Below, in pieces: positions 46,977-56,169 of a DNA stretch of 64,000 nucleotides; the stretch's first letter is position 1; each line of letters starts with the position of its first letter. A program made the position numbers and the translations under genes. The notes beneath the pieces are model-generated. The model was not told where the DNA came from. It ran no database searches and was given only the letters and a program-made list of their open reading frames with translations. The stretch is from Mucilaginibacter sp. PAMB04168 (GTDB taxonomy: Bacteria; Bacteroidota; Bacteroidia; Sphingobacteriales; Sphingobacteriaceae): the NCBI RefSeq assembly GCF_039634365.2, contig NZ_CP155079.2, positions 310,001 to 374,000 of the forward strand, given 5' to 3'.

Positions 46977-48428
46977 ATGAAAATGAGAAAAATATTCTTT
47001 GCGGCAGGCCTGTTAGGCTTAACGCTGGCAGGAACAACCTCCTGCAATAAATTATTAGATGTTACACCGCAGTCGCAAATCACTGGACAAGTTTACTTTA
47101 AAAGCGAAGGCGATTTCGATCCTTTTGTTATCGGCAATTATGCCTCTATACGCGCATTTGCAAACTCCTTTACTTATGGTACCGAGCGTAGCGAAGAATT
47201 GGCGCAAGGGCCAAACTCACGTTTAACAAGCGTGTGGCTGCAAACCATTACGCCTACAACAAATGCCTTTAACTACAACGGGCAGTACAGAGCTATTGGT
47301 GCTTCTAACTTACTTTTAGAGCAGATTGAGCCATTCCAATTTAGCAGCGCGGCCGTTAAGAACAGAATAAAAGCCGAAGCTTTATGCCAACGGGCTTATA
47401 CCTATTTATTTTTGGTTAGGGTTGTTGGTGATACGCCTTTAATGCTGCAGGCCATTACTGACGATAATGTGCCCCTGCTGCCGCGCGCTAAGGCGGCTGA
47501 TGTGATGAAACAGATATTTTCTGATTTAGACATGGCTATCAGCTTGTTCCCAGATAAATCCTATGCCAATAAGTATCGCTTTAGCTGGGGCGCAGCACAA
47601 GCTTTAAAGGCCGAAGCTAAACTTTGGAGTGCCAAAGTACTGGGCGGCGGTGCAACTGACTTTAATGATGCTATTGCCGCATGTGCAGCTGTTGAAACCA
47701 CGGGTGTAAGCTTATTGAATAACTTTAAAGATGTAACCACCACACGCGCCAATGCAGAGGTTATCATGGCTGCCTATTATCAGCGCGACGAGACTGGTGC
47801 CAATTACGGACTAAATGCATTGCCGTACCTGCAAAGTGTGCAAAACGCATCTAATTTAGATAGCATACCTTATGCTAAAACTACAACAAATGGCCAGGGC
47901 GGTTACCAAATCAGCCTAAAAAGCCGCCAACTGTTTAGCGGTTTAACTAATGACAAACGCAAGCCGTTTACCTTCATTACCGAGCGCGTTGGCACAACGG
48001 TTAGAAATAGCTATGTTATCAAATTGCCGGGTAACGTGTACCCTGATGACCGTGTTTCTGACAATGATGTAATCATGTGGCGGTTGGCCGACGTTTACCT
48101 GATGGAAGCTGAAGCTTACGCAGGGGTTAATAACACTACCAAAGCTATCGAATATCTCGACAAGGTGCGCGTACGTGCCGGCAACGGCGCTTATACGGGT
48201 GCAACAGATAAAGCTACTGTTGAACGCGCCATATTTGATGAGCGTGGCCGCGAGTTGTTTTTTGAGAACAAACGCTGGTATGATATTGTGCGCTTTCACT
48301 TTGGCAACACCATTAATGCTTACGATTATGTGCCAAATCTTGTAGGTAAAAAAACACCATTATTCTGGCCGCTGTCAGCAAGCGTACTTGCTGCAAATTC
48401 TCAATTAGTACAAACAGCAGGGTATTAA
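46977..48428 (+). CDS. SusD-like binding lipoprotein, NanU-like by context
   Basis: RagB/SusD-family lipoprotein of 483 residues with lipobox TTSC (Cys23), then NKLLDVTPQSQITGQVYF. Family blocks: KAEALCQRAYTYLFLVRVVGDTPL (over the first TPR helices), WRLADVYLMEAEAYAG and DERGRELFFENKRWYDIVRF. It pairs with the SusC above and should bind sialic acid or a sialylated or sulfated fragment at the cell surface. At 483 residues it is clearly shorter than the two SusD proteins of the xylan locus (591 and 632). Confidence 0.93.
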   Translation: MKMRKIFFAAGLLGLTLAGTTSCNKLLDVTPQSQITGQVYFKSEGDFDPFVIGNYASIRAFANSFTYGTERSEELAQGPNSRLTSVWLQTITPTTNAFNYNGQYRAIGASNLLLEQIEPFQFSSAAVKNRIKAEALCQRAYTYLFLVRVVGDTPLMLQAITDDNVPLLPRAKAADVMKQIFSDLDMAISLFPDKSYANKYRFSWGAAQALKAEAKLWSAKVLGGGATDFNDAIAACAAVETTGVSLLNNFKDVTTTRANAEVIMAAYYQRDETGANYGLNALPYLQSVQNASNLDSIPYAKTTTNGQGGYQISLKSRQLFSGLTNDKRKPFTFITERVGTTVRNSYVIKLPGNVYPDDRVSDNDVIMWRLADVYLMEAEAYAGVNNTTKAIEYLDKVRVRAGNGAYTGATDKATVERAIFDERGRELFFENKRWYDIVRFHFGNTINAYDYVPNLVGKKTPLFWPLSASVLAANSQLVQTAGY

Positions 48429-48488
48429 GATTCTGATGGCAGAGATTTTAACATCCGCTAACCATACAAATTAACTACAGATTTTGAT

Positions 48489-49268
48489 ATGAAACACACA
48501 TCATTATTCAACTATAAAGCACTTAATGAAGATGAGTTGAAATCTTTCAAAGAAAACGGTTTCTTGGTTATCAAAAGTATTCTTACTAAGGAGGGCCTTA
48601 ACCAGATGCAAACTGAAAGCATGGCCGCGTGGGCTCGTGAAAAAGAATCATTTGATCCTACTAAAAGCTGGCTTCAAAACTCACTGCTGGTAAACATTCA
48701 TCACCAGGCGCCAACTGTTCGTAATTATTATTTTGAAGGACCGCTGGTTGATATAGCTTCACAGGTTATTGGGCCCAATATTAAAGGAGCTACTTCGCAG
48801 CTTACATTTAAAATGCGGGGCAACACCAAGCCCTTTGGCTGGCATCAGGATAACGGCTATGGCGAACTGGAGCCTTACAATGCTATAACAACACTTACTG
48901 CGCTTGATGATACCGACCGTGGTAACGGTTGCTTGTGGTTAATTCCCGGCAGTCACAAACAAGGCCAGATTAAAGTTAATCAGGATGAAGAGCAGAAAAA
49001 AACGCAGTCGGAAATTATAGTTGAGGCAGATGATTCACTTGCTGTACCGATGGAAATGCAGGCAGGCGATGTGCTTATATTTAATTGCTGGATGCTTCAT
49101 AAATCCGACGGCAATTATTCAACTGATCGTGACCGGCGTATCCTTTTCCTTCGCTATGCTGATGCTGATGCAGTTGAGGTTTATAACGATAGGAAGCCCA
49201 GGCTTGGCCGGTTGGTTAAAGGCGCAACCCGGTTTACTGAAGTGTCAGAATTTGAAGCCAATATATAA
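48489..49268 (+). CDS. Phytanoyl-CoA dioxygenase (PhyH)-family Fe(II)/2-oxoglutarate oxygenase
   Basis: Cytoplasmic 259-residue oxygenase, no signal peptide. The iron facial triad is visible as His119 and Asp121 (GWHQDNGYGE) and His204 (WMLHKSDGN). Arg216/217 (RDRRILFLR) would bind 2-oxoglutarate, and GNGCLWLIPGSHKQG is the family's conserved segment. Such enzymes hydroxylate small molecules or remove alkyl groups oxidatively; the substrate cannot be read from sequence. The next gene's ATG follows its stop codon directly, so it is translated together with two aldolases of the NanA/DapA family. A role in converting a modified nonulosonic acid or its breakdown product is inferred from this context only. 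Confidence 0.88.
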   Translation: MKHTSLFNYKALNEDELKSFKENGFLVIKSILTKEGLNQMQTESMAAWAREKESFDPTKSWLQNSLLVNIHHQAPTVRNYYFEGPLVDIASQVIGPNIKGATSQLTFKMRGNTKPFGWHQDNGYGELEPYNAITTLTALDDTDRGNGCLWLIPGSHKQGQIKVNQDEEQKKTQSEIIVEADDSLAVPMEMQAGDVLIFNCWMLHKSDGNYSTDRDRRILFLRYADADAVEVYNDRKPRLGRLVKGATRFTEVSEFEANI

Positions 49269-50204
49269 ATGAGGCTTACTGCTGAAACTTTAAAGGGAAA
49301 TTGGGCCACACTGCTACTGCCAGTTAATACGGATGATTCAATCAACTACACACTGCTGGCCGAGGAAATTGACCAATTGATAGCAGCTCAGGTAGATGGC
49401 ATTTATTCAAATGGATCGGCGGGTGAGTTTCATAACCAAACCGAAGCTGAATTTGATAAAATAAACGAGTTGCTCGCGAGTAAATGCAGAATGGCCGGTA
49501 TGCCGTTTCAGATAGGTGCGTCGCATCCGTCTCCCATCATATCAAAAGAGCGCCTGCAAAGAAGCGTAGCCTTGCTGCCAGATGCTATCCAGGTTATACT
49601 GCCTGATTGGATAGTAGCTAACCAGCAGGAGCAAGTAAGCTTTTTGCAGGGAATGAGCCATGCTGCTGCCGGTATACCTCTGGTGCTTTATAATCCGCCG
49701 CATGCCAAAATGGTTTTGCCGCCACAGGCTTACGCTGGCTTTAAAGATTTAGTCCTCAGCCTTATTGGCATAAAAGTACTGAGCGGTGATGTGCAATGGG
49801 TTAATGATATGAAGCGGTATGGCAAGCACCTTTCAGTATTTGTACCGGGGCATATGTTAGCCACTGGCTTCGCCAATGGCATTGCGTCTGGCGCTTACTC
49901 AAATGTAGCCTGCATTAACGCAAAAACCGCCCAACAATGGTGGGATGATATGCAAACAGATATTAACTCGGCTCTCGATTTGGAGTTTCGAATCCAGCAG
50001 TTTTTTAAAGAATGTATAGTGCCGTATCAGCAACAACGATTTTCTAACCCAGCACTTGATAAATTTTTGAGTGCGGTAGGGGGTTACATAAACGTAGGAA
50101 CGCGTTTGCGCTGGCCATATCACTTTATTAGCGAGGATGAGGTGCTCACGGCAAGGAAGCGCGCCCAGGCACTGATACCCGAATTTTTTACTACAAAACA
50201 TTAA
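49269..50204 (+). CDS. DapA/NanA-superfamily aldolase or dehydratase, unknown substrate
   Basis: Cytoplasmic 311-residue class I aldolase-type (beta/alpha)8 barrel. The Schiff-base Lys is Lys169 in LIGIKVLSGD and the catalytic Tyr is Tyr141 in PLVLYNPP. The pyruvate-carboxylate-binding motif reads GSAGEF, where DapA has GTTGES, so the keto-acid site appears kept. The C-terminal half is divergent (PYHFISEDEVLTARKRAQ). It is distinct from the N-acetylneuraminate lyase encoded immediately after it (stop and start codons abut). It probably cleaves or dehydrates another 2-keto-3-deoxy acid made in this pathway. Which one is unknown. Confidence 0.85.
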   Translation: MRLTAETLKGNWATLLLPVNTDDSINYTLLAEEIDQLIAAQVDGIYSNGSAGEFHNQTEAEFDKINELLASKCRMAGMPFQIGASHPSPIISKERLQRSVALLPDAIQVILPDWIVANQQEQVSFLQGMSHAAAGIPLVLYNPPHAKMVLPPQAYAGFKDLVLSLIGIKVLSGDVQWVNDMKRYGKHLSVFVPGHMLATGFANGIASGAYSNVACINAKTAQQWWDDMQTDINSALDLEFRIQQFFKECIVPYQQQRFSNPALDKFLSAVGGYINVGTRLRWPYHFISEDEVLTARKRAQALIPEFFTTKH

Positions 50205-51140
50205 ATGAATATGAAAATAAACGGAATAGTAGCAGCAACATTTGCAGCCTATCATGAAGACGGAACACTTAATACGGAGATTATAGCAACGCTGGTTGAA
50301 AAGCTAATAGGAGATGGTGTTTCGGGTGTATACATATGCGGCACTAACGGCGAGGGCCCCAACATGTCAGTTGAGGAACGTATGGCTGTTGCCGAAGCCT
50401 ATGTAAAAGCTGCCAATAAACGCATATTGGTGCTTGTACATGTAGGTCATACCTCAATTGCCGAGTGTAAAAAGCTGGCAGCACATGCCGCTTCCATTGG
50501 TGCTGATGCATTTTCGTCAGTAGCGGCATTTTACTTTAAGCCGGTATCGGTACAAAACCTGGTCGATTGTATGGCCGAGATAGCTTCAGCTGCGCCGCAG
50601 CTGCCTTTTTATTACTATCATATGCCTACGTTAACAGGTGTGGGTATGGATATGGTTGATTTCTTAAAAATAGGCGGACAGCAGATACCCAATCTTGCAG
50701 GTATAAAGTATACAGCATCTACGTTGTACGAGTACCAGGCCTGCCTGAACGTTGAAGACGGAAGATATGAAGCGCTTTACGGATTTGATGAGATGCTGCT
50801 TCCTGCTTTATCGGTTGGCGCAGTAGGTGCAATTGGCAGTACCTATACCTTTGCCGCGCCTGTATATTTAGACCTCATTAAAAATTACCGTGCTGGTAAT
50901 CACGAAGAGGCAAAACGCCTGCAACTGTTAATGGTAAACATCATTCGTTGTATTATTAAACATCCATCCATTGCTGCACAAAGAGCCATTATGCACATGC
51001 TGGGTTTTGATATGGGTAATCCACGTTTGCCACTTGCGCCGTTGTCTGCCCAGAGTTATGCCCAATTAAAAGGCGATCTGGAATCAGAAAGCTTCTTTGA
51101 GCTGCTTAATCAATACGCAAATCAAACTGCTAATGCATAA
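50205..51140 (+). CDS. nanA: N-acetylneuraminate lyase (sialic acid aldolase), eukaryotic-NPL-like
   Basis: Cytoplasmic 311-residue aldolase that splits N-acetylneuraminate to N-acetylmannosamine and pyruvate. Lys168 in AGIKYTA forms the Schiff base and Tyr138 lies in PFYYYHMPTLTGV; the carboxylate loop is CGTNGEG. From memory, these blocks and the late GSTYTF and MGNPRLPL resemble vertebrate NPL (PFYYYHIPALTGV, GSTYNY, MGPPRLPL) more than Escherichia coli NanA. It is the central enzyme of the locus. The downstream mutarotase start codon overlaps its stop region by 8 bases, indicating translational coupling. Confidence 0.93.
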   Translation: MNMKINGIVAATFAAYHEDGTLNTEIIATLVEKLIGDGVSGVYICGTNGEGPNMSVEERMAVAEAYVKAANKRILVLVHVGHTSIAECKKLAAHAASIGADAFSSVAAFYFKPVSVQNLVDCMAEIASAAPQLPFYYYHMPTLTGVGMDMVDFLKIGGQQIPNLAGIKYTASTLYEYQACLNVEDGRYEALYGFDEMLLPALSVGAVGAIGSTYTFAAPVYLDLIKNYRAGNHEEAKRLQLLMVNIIRCIIKHPSIAAQRAIMHMLGFDMGNPRLPLAPLSAQSYAQLKGDLESESFFELLNQYANQTANA

Positions 51141-52269
51141 AGCTATTTCTCAAACACTACGAGCAGCAAAAATTATTGGTTTTAATCTGAGCCTGATGAG
51201 TACGACGATAGCTGAAGCACAAGTTACCGAATTTAAATGGTCTGAGCTGGCTGCTATTCCTGATGCGCATGGTTTTGCCGGTTCGTTTGGCGGCACTTCC
51301 GGAGGTAGCATGATTGTAGCAGGAGGGGCAAACTTCCCTGACGGCGGAGCGCCGTGGACAGGAAGTAAGAAAGTTTGGACTAATCAGATTTTTGCGCTTG
51401 AGAAGCCTGATGGGCAATGGAAAGTTGTCGGTAAATTACCCCATAATCTGGGTTACGGTGTATCGGTAACCTGGAATAACAAATTAATTTGTGTTGGCGG
51501 AAGCAACGAAGCCGGCCATACGCAGAAAGTGTTTGCACTTTCTTATAACACACAAAGTATAACAATAGATACGCTGCCAGATTTGCCCTACGCCCTTGCC
51601 AATAGTTCGGGGGCTGTTGCCGGTGATATACTCTATGTAGCTGGCGGTTTAATTAACCCCGACGACAGGCGTTGCGCTAACCTTTTTTTATCGCTCGATC
51701 TTTCATTGCCGACAGCCGAACAGCGGTGGCATAAATTAGATAGCTGGCCCGGTCCGGCCCGAATGTTAGCTGCAACAGGTGCCATAAATAATACATTTTA
51801 TTTGTTTAGTGGCGCTGAACTCGTAGACGCACAGACCGGATCGGTGAAGCGCAGGTATTTGAACGATGCCTATTCTTATACGCCGGATAAAGGTTGGAAA
51901 CAGCTTGCTGATATGCCTTGGGCCGCTGTTGCGGCTCCTAATTCCGTTTATACCTCAAATAAAAATGTATTAAGCATATTTGGTGGCGATGACGGACAAC
52001 TGGCCGAACGAGCTGATCTTAAAGAAACGCATCCAGGCTTTAATATCCGGATCTTGAACTATTATGTAAATGAAAATCAGTGGAAAGCCGGGTCAGATAT
52101 CCCGGTTGAGAAGAATAAGAACAGTGTAAGTAAGCCTAACGAAAGTTTATGGGCACCGGTTACTGTACCTTTAGTTATATGGAACGGAAAGCTTGTTTTT
52201 CCAGGCGGTGAAGTGCGCCCGGCTGTTCGTACTCCGCGGGTGCGGGTGGCAACGCCAGTTAAACATTAA
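51133..52269 (+). CDS. nanM: Cyclically permuted kelch mutarotase, N-acetylneuraminate epimerase type
   Basis: Secreted kelch-type propeller of 378 residues from the ATG at 51133; this start gives a signal peptide ending AEAQ and overlaps the lyase gene by 8 bases. The permuted-mutarotase signature is visible: FAGSFGGTSGG, VAGGANFPDG with WTGSKKVW, IFGGDDGQLAE, then KLVFPGGEVRPAVRTP. NanM enzymes convert alpha-sialic acid, as freed by sialidases, to the beta anomer favoured by transport and by the lyase. Acting in the periplasm, it links the sialidases to the inner-membrane transporter encoded 38 bp downstream. Confidence 0.9.
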   Translation: MHKAISQTLRAAKIIGFNLSLMSTTIAEAQVTEFKWSELAAIPDAHGFAGSFGGTSGGSMIVAGGANFPDGGAPWTGSKKVWTNQIFALEKPDGQWKVVGKLPHNLGYGVSVTWNNKLICVGGSNEAGHTQKVFALSYNTQSITIDTLPDLPYALANSSGAVAGDILYVAGGLINPDDRRCANLFLSLDLSLPTAEQRWHKLDSWPGPARMLAATGAINNTFYLFSGAELVDAQTGSVKRRYLNDAYSYTPDKGWKQLADMPWAAVAAPNSVYTSNKNVLSIFGGDDGQLAERADLKETHPGFNIRILNYYVNENQWKAGSDIPVEKNKNSVSKPNESLWAPVTVPLVIWNGKLVFPGGEVRPAVRTPRVRVATPVKH

Positions 52270-52307
52270 AGTAACCACAGTTTACCCCATTACAGAACAC
52301 CAATACC

Positions 52308-53546
52308 ATGATTAAATCACCATCCGTTTCTTCCTCCTATCCATGGGCACTTGTAGCTATGCTTTGGGTGGTTGCGTTTTTAAATTATTTCGACCGAAAC
52401 CTCATTACATCAATGCATGATCCGGTAGTAGCCGATTTTAAACTCAATGATTCGCAGTTCGGTCTGTTAACTACCATGTTTTTGCTTTCGTATGGCTTGC
52501 TTAGTCCGCTTGGCGGCTACTTTGCCGATAATTATGGGCGCAAAAAGGTAATTTGTTTTAGCGTGGCCATCTGGTCTGCTGTAACGCTTTGGACGGGTTT
52601 TGTAAGTTCTTTTCCGGAAATGCTGGTTGCACGTGTGGTAATGGGGCTTAGCGAAGCGTGCTACATACCGGCTGGCCTGGCGCTTATAAGTGAGTATCAT
52701 CAGGGCCGGACAAGATCTATTGCCACGGGCTTGCACATGAGCGGCTTATATGCTGGTCTTGCGCTCGGCGGCTTAGGCGGTTTTATAGCCGAATCATGGG
52801 GGTGGCGCCATGGCTTTCAATTATTTGGATTGATTGGTGTAGTTTATTCGATTTTATTGATTGTGTTTTTAAAAGATAAACCTATCGTATCTAACGGTGA
52901 CCCGGGCGACAAAAAGGCACCTGCAAATCTGTTCCAAATATTTAAGGAGTTATTGGCAGAACGCTCGTTTTTAGTACTGATGTTCTATTTCTGCGTATTG
53001 GGCATTGTAAACTGGTTAATTTATGCCTGGCTGCCCACTTTCTTAAAAGAACATTTTCACCTCGGGCTTGGAGAGGCTGGTATTTCGGCCACGGGCTATA
53101 TGCAAATTGGCTCTTTTGCGGGTGTTTTGATAGGTGGTATACTGGCAGATCGGTGGTCGAAAATTAATGAACGCAGTCGTTTATATGTAGTTATAATTGG
53201 CTTTACGGTTGGGGCTCCATTTCTTTTTTTAATGGCCAGTACGCATGTTTTACTTATAGCCATTGCCGCTATGATTGTTTATGGCTTAGCACGTGGCTTT
53301 AATGACAGTAACCTGATGCCCATTTTGTGTCAGGTAATTGATAACCGGTACATAGCAACGGGGTATGGCTTCCTGAACTTTTTAAGTACCATAGTTGGCG
53401 GATTGATGGTATATATTGGTGGGGTTTTAAAAGACGCTCAAATCGATCTTTCTATCATTTACCAGGTTTCAGCGGTGTTAATGCTGTTGGCAAGCCTCTC
53501 TCTGTTTTTTGTAAAATTTTATCGTCAAAAAGAATATACAGCATGA
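52308..53546 (+). CDS. nanT: MFS transporter, sialic-acid (NanT-like/ACS-type) symporter
   Basis: Inner-membrane major facilitator of 412 residues with about 12 TM helices. N terminus ALVAMLWVVAFLNYFDRNLI is characteristic of the anion:cation symporter group; the loop 2-3 motif GGYFADNYGRKK and the TM4 segment GLSEACYIPAGLALI are present. In Bacteroidota nan operons a similar MFS protein (NanT) takes sialic acid from periplasm to cytoplasm, and the neighbouring lyase and mutarotase support that cargo here. Its TGA stop overlaps the ATG of the NHL gene (ATGA, 4 bases). Confidence 0.88.
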   Translation: MIKSPSVSSSYPWALVAMLWVVAFLNYFDRNLITSMHDPVVADFKLNDSQFGLLTTMFLLSYGLLSPLGGYFADNYGRKKVICFSVAIWSAVTLWTGFVSSFPEMLVARVVMGLSEACYIPAGLALISEYHQGRTRSIATGLHMSGLYAGLALGGLGGFIAESWGWRHGFQLFGLIGVVYSILLIVFLKDKPIVSNGDPGDKKAPANLFQIFKELLAERSFLVLMFYFCVLGIVNWLIYAWLPTFLKEHFHLGLGEAGISATGYMQIGSFAGVLIGGILADRWSKINERSRLYVVIIGFTVGAPFLFLMASTHVLLIAIAAMIVYGLARGFNDSNLMPILCQVIDNRYIATGYGFLNFLSTIVGGLMVYIGGVLKDAQIDLSIIYQVSAVLMLLASLSLFFVKFYRQKEYTA

Positions 53547-54487
53547 AGGAGGTTATAGGACACGGTGATTACCAGTATCGTGTTAACCGTAATTGGAGCA
53601 AGGCCGATGCCGTAAAATATCCGGTTAACGACTGCCATGAAATGGTTAGGGCACAGAACGGATTGCTGTACATGCTTACCAACGAGGTTAAGAACAATAT
53701 ACTTGTTTATTCAAAAGACGGTAACATTGTGTCTGTCTGGGGAAACGAGTTTCCGGGCGGGCATGGCTTAACCATTGCTGATGAAAACGGGACTGAATAC
53801 TTATACATTACCGATACGGTACGCCATGAAGTGATTAAAACGTCGCTCGATGGCAAAATAATCTCGGTATACAGCTATCCTAAAGAGATACCCGAATATA
53901 CAGCTGTCAATGAATATAAACCGACCGAAACGGCAGTTGCTGCCAATGGAGATTTATACGTTACCGATGGTTATGGTCACCAGTTTGTTATACAGTATGA
54001 CCATGCAGGTAATTACATCCGGCATTGGGGGGGTAAAGGTGACGGGCGCGAGCAATTTGATTGTGCACATGGTATAACTGTTGATAGCCGTTATAGTGAG
54101 CCGTCTTTACTAATTACTTCCCGAAATCATCAGGCGCTTAAGCGCTTTACACTGGATGGACAATATATAGAAACCATTTCCCTGCCGGGTTCTTTTATTT
54201 GCCGACCTGTTATACACGGAAAAAATGTTTATGGCGCAGTATTCAGATCAGAACATAATCAAAATTTTGGCTCTGGTTACGTTACCATATTAGATGAACA
54301 TCACCGTGTAATTTCCTCTCCGGGTGGCACTGAACCTATATATGCAGACGGTGTTTTACAACCGCAAAAGCAGGTTGGGCAAACGTTTATTCACCCGCAC
54401 GATGTATGCGTTGATGCGGACGAAAACCTCCTCATACCGCAATGGAACGCGGGTAAGACCTATCCGGTTTTTTTGGAAAGAGTATGA
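53543..54487 (+). CDS. Cytoplasmic NHL-repeat six-bladed beta-propeller protein
   Basis: 314 residues with no signal peptide, built of NHL-type repeats (GLTIADENGTEYLYITDT, ETAVAANGDLYVTDGYG, GITVDSRYSEPSLLITSRN). His-rich blade ends (NDCHEMV, GGHGLTI, CAHGITV, HPHDVCVD) could bind a metal as in peptidyl-alpha-hydroxyglycine lyase, gluconolactonase and related propeller enzymes. Start overlaps the transporter stop (ATGA), so it belongs to the operon. An enzymatic role downstream of the PhyH oxygenase is possible: lyase on an alpha-hydroxylated intermediate, or lactonase. There is no direct evidence, and a binding-only role is equally open. Confidence 0.82.
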   Translation: MKEVIGHGDYQYRVNRNWSKADAVKYPVNDCHEMVRAQNGLLYMLTNEVKNNILVYSKDGNIVSVWGNEFPGGHGLTIADENGTEYLYITDTVRHEVIKTSLDGKIISVYSYPKEIPEYTAVNEYKPTETAVAANGDLYVTDGYGHQFVIQYDHAGNYIRHWGGKGDGREQFDCAHGITVDSRYSEPSLLITSRNHQALKRFTLDGQYIETISLPGSFICRPVIHGKNVYGAVFRSEHNQNFGSGYVTILDEHHRVISSPGGTEPIYADGVLQPQKQVGQTFIHPHDVCVDADENLLIPQWNAGKTYPVFLERV

Positions 54488-54679
54488 TGTATATATGGAC
54501 TTCAGGCCAATGTCGCTTATATTAAATAAGCCAGACTTGAAAGGAATGTGACGCTGCTAATTTTCTTAGAATGTGTTGTAGAAGTATGACTTTGCCTCCT
54601 TATATAATAGGCAGGTAAACGTCCTTTCTAAATAAGTCATCCGTTGTTTGTAGCTTTACAGCTATCTATGTATGCATCT

Positions 54680-55993
54680 ATGAGAAATTTACTACTGTTA
54701 TTTCCTGTGTTAATGGTTTTGTCATGTAAAAGCCCTGCCGAAAAGGAAGAAGACAGGCAACTGAATAAGTTGGCGAAAGATTATGTCCATCTTGGCTTAA
54801 CTATTGGCCAGTATGACAGTGACTTTGTGGATGCTTATTATGGTCCCGATTCATTGAAACCTAAGCAGGCAGTTGCCGAAAGTTTTCCTAAGGATAGCCT
54901 TTTAGCATCAGTAAATGAGTTGATGAACGAGCTCAGCTCAGTAGCCCATAGCTCAACCAACGATTCTAACCAGATCAGGGCAAATTGGATGTATGATCAG
55001 TTACTGGCATTTAGCCGCCGTATCAGGATATATAGCGAAGAATACGCCACGTTTGATGAAGAGTCAAAAGCGCTGTTTGGCGTAGTGGCCCCTGTTTATG
55101 ACGAAGATTATTTTAAAGCTACCGTTGATGAACTGGATAGTATTTTGCCAGGCAGCGGTAATGTGAACAACCGTTTCCAGAAGCTGGCTAATAAATTTGT
55201 AATTCCGACAGAGAAACTTGAGCCGGTTATAAACGCTGCCATAGCTGAAGCGCGTAAACGCACTAAAGCCCACTATCAATTGCCGGCAAACGAGAGCTTT
55301 ACACTGGAATTTGTAAAAGATAAACCATGGTCGGGTTATAATTGGTACAAGGGCAACTATAAAAGCGTAGTACAAATTAATACCGACACCAAGATTTTTA
55401 TTGACCGGGCTATTGATGTGGGCAGCCATGAAAGTTACCCCGGTCACCATGTATATAATATGCTGTTGGAAAAGAACCTGTACCACGACAGGGGATGGGT
55501 GGAACTTTCATTATACCCGTTGTTCAGCCCGCAGTCTTTAATTGCGGAGGGCAGTGCCAATTATGGTATAGAAGTAGCTTTTCCGGGTAATGATAAAGTG
55601 AATTTCGCAAAATCGATATTGTTACCGTTAGCAGGACTGGATACCGCCGGAATTGACGTTTACTTTAAAGCCCTGGCTATTAAAGCAAGATTGAATTATG
55701 TGCGTAATGAAGTAGCCAGAGGGTTAATTAATGATACCATGAGCCGGGGCAAGGCACTAAGCTGGCTAAAAAAGTATGGTCTCATGAATGATGAAACAGC
55801 CGAAAAATCATTAGATTTTATCAGAAAGTACCGCAGCTATGTAATTAACTACAACTATGGGCAGGATTTGATTAGAAATTATATGGCGCAAAACGGTGCA
55901 ATTGGTAAAGACCCTAATAAGCGTTGGGAAGTGTTCGGTAGGTTGCTGAGCAACGAAACCACTCCGGCCAGTTTGGTCAAATCACACAAATAG
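54680..55993 (+). CDS. DUF885-family metallopeptidase lipoprotein
   Basis: Lipoprotein of 437 residues from the ATG at 54680, which gives lipobox VLSC (Cys16); earlier in-frame starts lengthen the n-region without reason. The zinc motif HESYPGHH (His250, Glu251, His256/257) followed by IAEGSANYG (third ligand Glu) identifies a DUF885-type gluzincin carboxypeptidase-like enzyme. The rest is helical. It stands alone between the sialic-acid operon (192-bp gap) and the terminator at 56018, so there is no reason to tie it to either neighbour. Peptide substrate unknown. Confidence 0.85.
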   Translation: MRNLLLLFPVLMVLSCKSPAEKEEDRQLNKLAKDYVHLGLTIGQYDSDFVDAYYGPDSLKPKQAVAESFPKDSLLASVNELMNELSSVAHSSTNDSNQIRANWMYDQLLAFSRRIRIYSEEYATFDEESKALFGVVAPVYDEDYFKATVDELDSILPGSGNVNNRFQKLANKFVIPTEKLEPVINAAIAEARKRTKAHYQLPANESFTLEFVKDKPWSGYNWYKGNYKSVVQINTDTKIFIDRAIDVGSHESYPGHHVYNMLLEKNLYHDRGWVELSLYPLFSPQSLIAEGSANYGIEVAFPGNDKVNFAKSILLPLAGLDTAGIDVYFKALAIKARLNYVRNEVARGLINDTMSRGKALSWLKKYGLMNDETAEKSLDFIRKYRSYVINYNYGQDLIRNYMAQNGAIGKDPNKRWEVFGRLLSNETTPASLVKSHK

Positions 55994-56017
55994 ATTTTTG
56001 TAAAAATAACGCCACTT

Positions 56018-56046
56018 AAAGCCTTCTTGCCGGGAAGGCTTTTTTA
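56018..56046 (+). terminator. Intrinsic terminator after the DUF885 gene
   Basis: Perfect 9-bp stem AAAGCCTTC/GAAGGCTTT (56018-56026 and 56034-56042), 7-base loop and a T-run. Confidence 0.88.
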
Positions 56047-56169
56047 TTACGGCTTATATTATTACTTAAAGCCTATTTTTATTTAGACTGTTTCTTATTA
56101 ACTTCGCTGCATTATCTTATTTATAACAGTGAAGTAAGCGGTATTTGTATACCCAGCAACTCCGGTAAT

